64,000 nucleotides of DNA from Heterodera schachtii (lineage: Eukaryota > Nematoda > Chromadorea > Rhabditida > Heteroderidae). Positions 37,401 to 46,265 of the stretch are shown here, in pieces (position 1 is the first letter of the stretch; each line of letters begins with the position of its first letter). A program made the translations under genes and the position numbers. The stretch covers positions 3,123,946 to 3,187,945 of the forward strand of contig SIJG01000001.1 in the NCBI GenBank assembly GCA_023374025.1, given 5' to 3'. Under the pieces are notes generated by a model. That model saw only the letters and a program-made list of their open reading frames with translations, did no database searches and was not told the origin of the DNA.

Positions 37401-39701
37401 TGGTCACTCTTTCTGATCAGTAAATTCCCAATTCCGTCTCCGATCGGCAAATTGGTCACTCTTTCTGATCAGTCAATTCCCAATTCCGTCTCCGATCGGC
37501 CAATTGGTCACTCTTTCTGATCAGTAAATTCCCAATTCCGTCTCCGATCGGCAAATTGGTCACTCTTTCTGATCAGTCAATTCCCAATTCCGTCTCTGAT
37601 CGGCCAATTGGTCACTCTTTCTGATCACTCAATTCCCAATTCCGTCTCTGATCGGCCAATTGGTCACTCTCTCTGATCAGTCAATTCCCAATTCCGTCTC
37701 CGATCGGCCAATTGGTCACTCTTTCTGATCAGACAATTCCCAATTTCGTCTCTGATCGGCCAATTGGTCACTCTTTCTGATCAGTCAATTCCCAATTCCG
37801 TCTCTGATCGGCCAATTGGTCACTCTCTCTGATCAGTCAATTCCCAATTCCGTCTCCGATCGGCCAATTGGTCACTCTTTCTGATCAGTCAATTCCCAAT
37901 TCCGTCTCCGATCGGCAAATTGGTCACTCTTTCTGATCAGTAAATTCCCAATTCCGTCTCTGATCGGCCAATTGGTCACTCTTTCTGATCAGTCAATTCC
38001 CAATTCCGTCTCCGATCGGCCAATTGGTCACTCTTTCTGATCAGTAAATTCCCAATTCCGTCTCCGATCGGCCAATTGGTCACTCTTTCTGATCAGTAAA
38101 TTCCCAATTCCGTCTCCGATCGGCAAATTGGTCACTCTTTCTGATCAGTCAATTCCCAATTCCGTCTCTGATCGGCCAATTGGTCACTCTTTCTGATCAG
38201 TAAATTCCCAATTCCGTCTCTGATCGGCCAATTGGTCACTCTCTCTGATCAGTCAATTCCCAATTCCGTCTCCGATCGGCCAATTGGCCACTCTTTCTGA
38301 TCAGACAATTCCCAATTTCGTCTCTGATCGGCCAATTGGTCACTCTTTCTGATCAGTCAATTCCCAATTCCGTCTCCGATCGGCCAATTGGTCACTCTCT
38401 CTGATCAGTCAATTCCCAATTCCGTCTCTGCTCGGCCAATTGGTCACTCTTTCTGATCAGTCAATTCCCAATTCCGTCTCTGCTCGGCCAATTGGTCACT
38501 CTTTCTGATCAGTCAATTCCCAATTCCGTCTCCGATCGGCAAATTGGTCACTCTTTCTGATCAGTAAATTCCCAATTCCGTCTCTGATCGGCCAATTGGT
38601 CACTCTTTCTGATCAGTCAATTCCCAATTCCGTCTCCGATCGGCCAATTGGTCACTCTTTCTGATCAGTAAATTCCCAATTCCGTCTCCGATCGGCAAAT
38701 TGGTCACTCTTTCTGATCAGTCAATTCCCAATTCCGTCTCTGATCGCCTTTCCCTCCGTAGGCGCCCTTCCAATTGGTCGAGCACACTTCCCTGGTCAAA
38801 GTGCACTCGCTGTTTTCCCTGCTCAGTCTCAACCGTGCCTATGTGACTCGCCGTGGGCGTTTGATTGGCGTTGTCGCACTTCGCGATGTGAGCAAATCAA
38901 AACAAAAAATGAAAAATAAATGAATTAGGTAAGAGATTTTAAACTCAAAAATGTCAAAAAATCCTCTTTTATCCCTAAAAATTTCAGCTACGAAATGCCA
39001 TTGAAAAAGTCAACGCGGGCGATTTGAATGCCGAAGACGGAATAAAACAAAGCGAAGAAACGAAAGAAAAGGGCGAAAATTGGCGCAGAATGGCAAAAAT
39101 ATCGTCGGATTTGTCAATTTACAGCGAAGACGAAGAGGGGGGAGAAGATGAAGCCGAGGACGACGCAAAAGACATTCTCAATGTTAGCAGGGGAAAAGCC
39201 AAAGGAAAAGCCAACGGATGAATGAAAGCATTTTAGCCCAAATTGGAAGTGATCAGTCAGTCGACTTGTACTGACGAAGGCATTACGACGAGAGAAAGTG
39301 TTGGGCTGAGAGTCAGAAAAGCATCGGAAATACTGAGAGGAGCAGTGAAACATTTGGCAAAAGGTGCCAAAACGGAAAAGACAGAAGGAAAAGCGGGAGA
39401 AAAAGGTAAAATGGAGAGAGAAAAAAGAAAGCGGAGAAAAAAATCATTGCATTGTAAAAGGTTAATAATAAATGATCAAATCCCAAAAGGTGACGAAATA
39501 GCGGCAATTGAGACGAAAAACGGAGACATTCAACCGAATAATCGGCAGAATGACTCAGCGGAATTTTTGAGATTTAACCCTCCGGCGATTTTTATCATTT
39601 CTTCGGATGACGAAGAAACAAACGGAAAGAAAGGGGCGACTGAGGGAATGGCACCGGCGGAAGGCGAAAACGGCACGGAAAAGGGAAAAAGGAACAGCTG
39701 A
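29736..39701 (+). CDS. CLC-type chloride channel (CLC-2/CLH-like)
   Basis: Voltage-gated chloride channel with two CBS domains. Exons: 29736-30434, 30525-30681, 31020-31148, 31209-31290, 31607-31708, 31767-31851, 31898-31921, 32153-32290, 32346-32450, 32508-32580, 32631-32665, 33615-33677, 33737-33852, 33910-34045, 34095-34335, about 34539-34715, about 34806-34964, 38762-38887, 38988-39182, 39237-39701; nearly all junction phases were checked. Selectivity-filter motifs are intact: [16 protein letters not shown] (split across exons 1 and 2, gating glutamate present), [22 protein letters not shown]1 is [21 protein letters not shown]2 begins [14 protein letters not shown] and ends [16 protein letters not shown]. 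The exon joined to 39237 uses a weak GTTAGC donor at 39183; without that splice the protein ends at 39221. The last exon is lysine-rich and acidic ([11 protein letters not shown]). Intron 34965-38761 is swollen by a satellite; intron 32666-33614 holds a hAT-like insertion. Confidence 0.97.
32723..33164. mobile_element. hAT-like non-autonomous element in a CLC intron, TSD CTTTCCCT
   Basis: 442 bp with ends CAGGGACGGTCCCAGG and CCTGGGACCGTCCCTG; flanked by the 8-bp repeat CTTTCCCT (32715-32722 and 33165-33172). Contains a GC hairpin at about 32861-32886 (CCGGCGGTGCC-GATA-GGCGCCGCCGG) and GGTACCACC/GGTACGTACC-like blocks beside G/C homopolymers. It sits in the intron between the exons encoding GGVTHT and [12 protein letters not shown], so the coding sequence is intact. 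Confidence 0.9.
33173..33612. repeat. C/T-rich tandem repeat with CTCTTCAG motifs in a CLC intron
   Basis: Pyrimidine-rich repeats with an irregular period (spacings of 33-90 bp) end just before the true acceptor at 33614. CCTCTTCAG recurs five times (CAG at 33242, 33308, 33341, 33431, 33464), each resembling a 3' splice site. Open frames (Ser/Phe/Leu-rich) are artefacts. Confidence 0.88.
35050..38752. repeat. 52-bp satellite array filling a CLC intron (about 70 copies)
   Basis: The unit reads approximately CGATCGGCCAATTGGTCACT, CTTTCTGATCAGTCAATTCC, CAATTCCGTCTC. It contains the palindromes CCGATCGG, CCAATTGG and TGATCA. 3.7 kb divided by 52 gives about 71 units. Variants (CGGCAAATTGG, CAGTAAATTCC, CAGACAATTCCCAATTTCG) recur in the same order: the ACAATTCCCAATTTCG variant falls at about 36478, 37046, 37727 and 38293, so a block of about 24 units (1,248 bp) has been duplicated. 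The first two units carry GATCACTTCC instead of GGTCACTC. The array lies wholly inside intron 34965-38761. Confidence 0.97.
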
Positions 39702-39856
39702 GAACTGAGAAGCATTGCTTTAAACGCACCCATTGATCTCACTTGACAGAACAGCTTTTCCTGTGCACAACCAAACATTTGTTTATTTTTTGCCTTTTTC
39801 CATTTATTTTTATTTTATTTTCACTTTTTTTTTGCATTTTTTTATTTATTTTGCGA

Positions 39857-39862
39857 AATAAA
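39857..39862 (+). terminator. Polyadenylation signal AATAAA for the CLC gene
   Basis: AATAAA 156 bases after the stop at 39701, following a T-rich stretch. It supports the longer C-terminal exon belonging to this transcript, although it would also serve the shorter form. Confidence 0.6.
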
Positions 39863-40053
39863 TGCTCCAAATGACTTGCTCTTCCATTTATCCCAAATTA
39901 GGTCATTTACACCAAAAGATTCGTATCTCCGCCCGAATTCCCTTTTACCCCCTCAAAATTCGATTTGAACGAATTCCCTCCCCCCCCCCCCTTTTGCACA
40001 TTTCTCCTCTCATTCATTCATTTTCACTCACAATTTCCCCGTTTCCTCTCCAA

Positions 40054-42429
40054 ATGGACTTTCTTCTCCAACAATCGGTGCCGGTCAAAAGGTCAGTCTT
40101 TGTTACGGTAAATGCCATTTGCCTCCTCTTACTGTACCCTTTCCTCCTTTTCTCCTCTTACTGTACCCTTTCCTCCTTTTCTCCTCTTACTGTACCCTTT
40201 CCTCCTTTTCTCCTCTTACTGTACCCTTTCCCCTTTCCTCCTCTTACTGTACCCTTTCCTCCTTTTCTCCTCTTACTGTACCCTTTCCTCCTTTTCTCTC
40301 TTACTGTACCCTTTCCTCTTTTTCTCCTCTTACTGTACCCTTTCCTCCTTTTCTCCTCTTTCCCTTTCCCCTTTTCTTCTCTTACTGTACCCTTTCCCCT
40401 TTCCTCCTCTTACTGTACCCTTTCCTCCTTTTCTCCTCTTACTGTACCCTTTCCCCTTTCCTCCTCTTACTGTACCCTTTCCCCTTTCCTCCTCTTACTG
40501 TACCCCGCCCCTAAAATTTTCCTCCGTTTGATCCGCCGATGCCTTTGACTTTTCCTTTCTCAGTTTGATTTTGTACGGCGGTGTTTCGCTGGTCAATGGT
40601 CTTCTCTCCCGCATTGTGATGACAAAATTCTTCTTCGACTATCCAATTGTTCTGGTCATTTTCCATGTCCGTCTCCCATTGTTTTTCCAAAAGTGCCAAT
40701 CTCTCCCCCCCCCCCCCTCAGATGGCATTGACTCTTTCACTGATCGAATTGGGAAGGCAAGTCCCACCCAATGGCGATTTCGAGAACATCCCCCCCCCCC
40801 TTAGGCTGATCAAACTCTTCAAAGTGCAGCCGTATACGGTCAGTTGACCCATTACGGTAATTGCTGATCATTCGTTACACATTGTCTCTCCCCCTTTTGC
40901 GTTAGTTTTATCGTGGAAAGGACGTGTTCGTGCCCTCTCTGCTCTACTCTCTTTCTCAGTTTGCCTTTTCTCTCTCTTTTCCCTTTTCTCTCCCCCTTTT
41001 GTCAGATATATTCTCCTGAACAGTTTGGATGGCATCACCTTGCCATTGTTCCCATTCATCCAAAAGTTCTTCGTTCTGCTCGTTATCCCCTGCTATGTGC
41101 TTCTTCTGCACCGCCAGCGGCCCTCCGTCCAAACTTTGGTTTCGCTGATCAATCTTTTTTAACGAGCAATAAATGATCAGTTTGATAAACTTTCCAAGCC
41201 CACAATCAGTGGCTTTTCCACCGCCGATCAGTTGAGCCGAATGAATCCCTTCTGATCACCCCATTTCCTTCCTTCCGATCAGTGATTCGTTCGTTTTCCC
41301 TCAGATTGTGCTGTTTTGCGTCTGTGTCGGCTCCGCACTTTCTTCCGTTTACGAATTGAACTTCGACCCGTGGGCACTTGCTTATTCTCTGCTCGCCCTT
41401 CTCATGCTCACCATTTCTTTGGTTCTGATGGAGCGTTTGCACAACCAAAACAATTCAGCACTTGAACTGATTTACATGAACAGCTTCAATTGTTTGTGCC
41501 TTTTTCTGTTGGCCGACATCGTTCAGGTGAAAAAACGAATTAAAACCGAAAATTGGCATAATTAGCAGACCAATTAATTGATTAATTGGTTCAAAAAATG
41601 CATTAAATCGCAGGACGAAATTCGGGACGCGTATATGTACATGCAAACGTCGACTTCGCCCGGTGAGTGCCGTCCCCCCCCCCCCCGCCCAATTTGTCAA
41701 TTTGTCCCCCCCCCCCTTCGCCTTCGCAGTGTTTTACGTGTGCCTTTTGTCTTTGATCGTCGTCGGTGCGTTGTGCCATGCCGTACTCATTCATTGTATT
41801 ACGACGGCAAACACCCGTTAGTGACAAATTGCCATGGTTTGCCCGAACAGCCAATTTAATTTCCAACTTCAGTGAACACCGCCATTGTCCACAATTTTAC
41901 CGCTGCCATTCAGGTGGTGCCAAGGGCCAATTCAACTCTCTCCCCTCTTTTTGCCCTTTTTCTTGTCCCTTCGCTTTTCCTTTTCTTCTTCCGTCGTTCT
42001 TTATTTTTTGTCACTCTTTTTCCTCTCTTTTATCTTTTGTCCCACTTTTTCCTCTCTTTTATCTTTTGTCCCTCTCTTTTCCTCTTTTGTCTCGCTCTTT
42101 TCTTGTCACTCGTTCGCCACTCTTTTTCTTTTTCTCTTTTACCCCTCCCACTATTTTCGTTATTTCCCCTTCTCTTTTCAGGTGCTCGTTGCCTACGCTC
42201 TTTCCATTGAGGTGGCGGCGTTTCTTCTCCTCCATTTCAAATTAAAGTGTTACTGATTTTTGAAAAGGTTTTCTACGACACTGAGCCCGACTGGAACAAC
42301 ATTTTCGGCGTCATTCTCGCGATGGCCGCCACGGCATTTTATTTTATTTCTGAAAGGGACCGCGAATTGAAACCGCAAGGGCATTCGGAAGTTCAGGGGG
42401 CCAAATACCACCGAATTTTGGCACAATAG
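40054..42429 (+). CDS. Nucleotide-sugar transporter-like protein (SLC35D type)
   Basis: Multi-pass Golgi/ER transporter of the SLC35 (drug/metabolite transporter) superfamily; substrate not predictable here. Exons: 40054-40091 (MDFLLQQSVPVK), 40564-40666 (LILYGGVSLVNGLLSRIVMT), 40722-40756, 40805-40838 (LIKLFKVQPYT), about 40906-40960, about 41006-41140 (SLDGITLPLFPFIQKF), about 41305-41526 (CVGSALSSVYELNFDPWALA), about 41615-41661, about 41730-41825 with TANT, then TAIVHNFTAAIQ and VLVAYALSIE, and a last exon WNNIFGVILAMAATAFYFIS with stop 42427-42429. The order (VNGL, LP.F..I.KF, A...ELNFD, TAIVHNFTAAIQ, NIFGVILA) parallels SLC35D proteins. The 40756/40805 intron is GC-AG and 48 nt long. 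The junction near 40950-41006 could not be placed in frame. Intron 1 holds a 29-bp minisatellite. Confidence 0.75.
40110..40505. repeat. 29-bp minisatellite in the first intron of the SLC35D-like gene
   Basis: About 13 tandem copies of TACTGTACCCTTTCCTCCTT plus TTCTCCTCT; TACTGTACCC recurs at 40129, 40158 and 40187 with period 29. The three open frames over it are artefacts of a unit free of stops. Confidence 0.93.
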
Positions 42430-42619
42430 GCAAAGATTGGCCGATGGAAATGAATGAATGAATAACTTATGATCAATTTATTAACAGTTTACATTAAATT
42501 AAAAACAATGAAAGGAAATCCCTGAGAATGTTCTGATCAATGGAAGGAATTGTGTTGTAACGCGGGAATTGCTTTTTTAAGGCGAATCATTGGCGAGGAG
42601 AAAAAGCATTGAAAGTTAA

Positions 42620-45600
42620 TCATGGCGAAGTGCCGGTCAGAAAATGCCGCAGCCGTGCCAAATACGAGACGAGATCCTTGGGGTGAAGCAGATATTGGGA
42701 GCCAATTGACCATTGATCACTCCATTGGCACAACTGATCATTACGATCAGTCACAAACCTTGGAATGGATCATCTGATTGACCAACATTTGCAGCAAAAG
42801 GTCCGCTTCCTGCGGAGGAAAGCAAATAATTGAAAATACTTTCATTCAATTTATCCGACAATATCAGCCGGTGTTCTGTCCATTGATCAGACTAATCAAT
42901 CAGTCCTCCCCAACTCAGTCCCATTTCCCAATCAGTCTCCAATTGTCCCTCTCCAATCAGTCCCTCCCCTCCCCCCCCGCCCCTCACTTTGATAATTTCC
43001 GCCCTTCCAATCATTGCATTTTCCGCTGCCATTTGTTGCTGCTGCTCCCTCCTCTGTTGTTCACCTCCGATTTGCATTTGTTGTGCGATGTAAGCTGTTG
43101 TGCCATTCAAAGTTTGCTGCGTTTGTGGCGGGGAAAGGCATTGTCCGCCGTTGGCACCGTACGGCTGGCCAATTGAGCTGATCAAATGCGCTTGTTGGAG
43201 AAGACCGATCAGAGGAGAGACAGTGGGCGGATGGAAGAGAGTGGAAGAGGAAGAGGGGGACGAGGGAGAAGGAGGGGGCTGATGATTGGAAGAGAAAAAG
43301 CCGACCGAAGAGGGAATCGGCACGGGAGGCGGGGCGGGGGCATTCTGAACGGAAAGCGACTAAAAAAGCGAACGCAAACGAACAGACAATTGAACGGAGA
43401 GCGGACAGAAGCGCAGTGGCGGAAGAGCCGAGGGGCGAAGCGGCGGCGGAAGGCGGCGGAGAGGCGGCACGCTTTGCATTGTTCTCACGTTGGAGCGATT
43501 GGGAGATGAGAGCGAAAAGAGTTTGGTGATTTGGGCCCCCATTTTGCGGGTGATTAATGCCATTGGCGTTGGTCTGCGAATTTTGTTGCTGTTCGAGCCG
43601 AAGAAGTTCCTTTTGAAGCAATTTTCATTGAAACACCGAACGGATTTATCAATCAGAAGAATTTTCTTTTTCCCCGAAAAAAAACTGAAACTTTTTAGTC
43701 TTCTAGTAAATTAAAAAATCGGCGTTTTAAAAACCACCCCTTTGGCGTTTTTCATTCCTCCCCTATTCCGACTGTACTTTATTAGCAGTCTCTCTCTCCC
43801 CCTCCCTCCCTCTCTCTCTCTCTCTTTCTTTCTCCCCCTCTCTCTCTCTCTCTTTCTTTCTTTCTCCCCCTTCCTCTCTCTCTCCCCTTTTCTCTCTCTC
43901 TCTTCTTTCTTTCTCTCCCTCCCTCTCTCTCTGTCCTCTCTCCCCTTTTCTCTCTCTCTCTCTTTCTTTCTTTCTCTCCCTCCCTCTCTCTCTCCCTCCT
44001 TCCGAATTCCCCTATTTTGTCTCTTCCACCTGAATGATCGGCATAATGTGCCAATGATGCTGTTGCATTTGTCGTTGATCCATGTGTCTTTGATCAGCTG
44101 TCCGTTGCTGTTGCTGCTGCCGAAATAGCAATTCCCCGGCCAACTTTTTGACATTTCCAATCCCTCCCCCAATTTGTGTTCCATCTTTGATTCCGCCGTT
44201 GGCATTTGCCATCAAAGCCGCTTTAAGCGTAGTCAAAAGCAGAGAATGATTCTGTTGGTTTGACGTAAATTGGGGAGGATGGGACGCAGCAGCGAACAGT
44301 GAATGTTTTAAAGGCACAGAAAGTGACTGACAATGGGAAAAATGTAAAGCGAACCCCCGCCGGGGGGGGGGGGGGGTAATTAGTGAGCAAAAGTTACCGG
44401 CGGGGGATTATTGCCTAAATCGGCACTGTCCACGAACATCGCCGAAGGAGCTTTTCCCGCTGTCGTCATTTGGCGTTGCGTTTTGCCTCCGCCGGTCGCT
44501 TCCGACAAAGGCGACCGGGGCATTGACCTCATTAGCAGTGCCGCAACCGCCGCCGTTTCACCACCGGACGAGGAGGAGCCAGCGGATTCACTGCTGCTTT
44601 GGCCGCCGGAGGAGGAGGGCGAATTGTGCAACAGCTGCTGATGAGGCTGGGGCGCGTGCAGAGAGAGAGGAGAAAACAGTGCGGTGGAAGAAGAGGCGGT
44701 ACTGATCGGACTGTGTTCTGTGAGGGGAAGGGGGGGGGAGATGGATCAGCAACAGCTGCAGGGACTGGCGGGCGGTGATTACCCACTGTTGGTCAATTCT
44801 GATCAGTTTTTCCGATTCATTCATTCCTTCCTCCGTCTCTCTCTCTCTTCCCTCTTTCTTTTGCGGTTGCTTCCCCTTTGTATTTCCCTTCCGTCTGCTC
44901 ACCTCCGCTCATCGTACTCGACTCAAAGTCGCGTCCGCCTTCTCCGCTTCGTTCCGCCGCCCCCACGGCGTCCTCCTCCGGCGAACTCTTCCGTCGTTTC
45001 AGCCAAATCGAATGGCACTCGGACATTGGCTCGTGGTTGTGTTCCGTGTGAAGCGTTGTCACGCACAGACAGCCATCGCCCGGCTGAGGATGAAAGTTCA
45101 GACGGAGTTTGGCCAAACAACCGCACGGCAAATAATTCTGATGGGGACGACGGCCTTGGCCTGCAATTGCACCTTTGGCATAAATTATGAATTCATTTTA
45201 TCATTCCCCCCCCCCCTTCTTTCCTCTCCTCTCTGATCTCACCCCCTACCCTTCTCTCTCTCTCCTCTTCTCATCATATCCTCCACTTTCTCTCTCTCTT
45301 CGCTCTCTTTCCTCCTCTCGTCTTCTGTCTATGCTCCTCCATTCTCTCTATCGCCACCTCCCTTTTCTCTCGTTCATCATCCACTCTCTTTCCTTCTTCT
45401 TTCCTCTCCTCCCTACCCTCCTCTCTCTCCTCCACCCTCTCTTCTCCACTCTCATCTCTCTCCATCACTCTCTCTCTTCTCCTCCACTCTTCCTCCTCTC
45501 TCTCTTTTCCCACCTCTTTTCCTCGGCTCGCCGTAGCGTGAACAATGGTAAACCACGTAGCGATATTTGAACTTCGCGTCATGGTGCTTCTCTGAACTGG

Positions 45601-46265
45601 CCACTCTGAATGGATGCTTGTACAGACTCTTCCATTCTTCGAAGGCGCAGTCGAATTCGGCAAAGCTTTCGAAATTTGCGTTTAGGAAAATCTTTTCGCC
45701 GGAGGAAGAAAGCGCGGAAAAGGGACGACCAATCGGACTGAAAAGGGAGGACAAACGGAGGAGGGAAAATGGCACGAAAAAGTGGGATCATTTGAATTTG
45801 TGCCAGTGATTGATTCGCTGTTTTCATTATTACCGACAGATGCCGTCGTCGCCTTCGCCTTCTCCCAATTTGACCACTTCCATCCCTTCGCTTTTGGTCA
45901 TTTTGCTCTCCTCTTCTTTGACATTTGGCTGATAAATTGCAAAATGTTTATTCCATGCCCTGGTCTGATCATCCCCCCGTCCCCTCAGATTGTCCCTTAA
46001 TTGGTCCGTTGACTTGACTAATTGCCCTCCCTTTTGCTAATTATCTCCCCGCTTTTCCCACCTCTGCCCCTTCCGTTCCGTTGTCCGTCCGTTCATCGCG
46101 CCCATTCGTCGGGAGGGTGCAAAGCGTTTTGGCCATTTCAATTTCCGTTTTTGTAAATGCATTTGGCGACACATTTCGCTGGGGCGACGAAGGCGAAGGC
46201 GCCGCCCTTTTGTTCTGTTGGTGATCGGAAAGCTTATCAAGCAAACTTTGAAGTGCGCTGCTCAT
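42620..46265 (-). CDS. FAR1/ZSWIM3-N-like zinc-binding protein, Gln/Ser-rich
   Basis: Start ATG 46265-46263 (MSSALQSLLDKLSDHQQNKR). The second exon (about 45766-45535) and third (about 45165-44900) form a compact domain: FESFAEFDCAFEEWKSLYKH, YVVYHCSRYGEPRKRG, then GQGRRPHQNYLPCGCLAKLR and TLHTEHNHEP. The C, CxC and HxH residues suggest a zinc site of the FAR1/WRKY-GCM1 type, as in the N-terminal domain of ZSWIM3-like proteins; such domains bind DNA and are often derived from MULE transposases. Downstream exons (about 44760-42985) are Ser/Gln-rich with LLFRQQQQQR and ELLRLEQQQN. The tail is EADLLLQML, then SQYLLHPKDLVSYLARLRHF with stop 42622-42620, if a 49-nt intron is used; otherwise it stops about 60 bases after QMIHSK. 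Probably a nuclear regulator; the family call is from memory and moderate. Confidence 0.6.
43785..44008. repeat. CT microsatellite in an intron of the FAR1-like gene
   Basis: About 220 bases of CTCTCTCC/TTTCTTTC. Low-complexity, no coding signal. Confidence 0.9.

Noticed and set aside
35050..38752. CRISPR-like array
   Set aside because: Head-to-tail 52-bp units with no unique spacers, inside a eukaryotic intron; this is a satellite.
29736..39701. Reading the CLC locus as two genes split by the satellite
   Set aside because: The exon before the array ends with codons IDP and the exon after starts [11 protein letters not shown], which together restore an unbroken CBS2 segment in the same phase.
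40054..42429. Downstream operon partner of the CLC gene
   Set aside because: Same strand and only about 350 bp after the CLC stop, but no clear spliced-leader acceptor was seen before ATG 40054, so an operon is not supported.
19190..44010. Strand-biased C/T microsatellites marking intron sense strand
   Set aside because: The plus-strand CLC introns are C/T-rich on the transcribed sense strand, but minus-strand genes show both orientations (19190-19692 fits, 23780-23925 and 43785-44008 do not).
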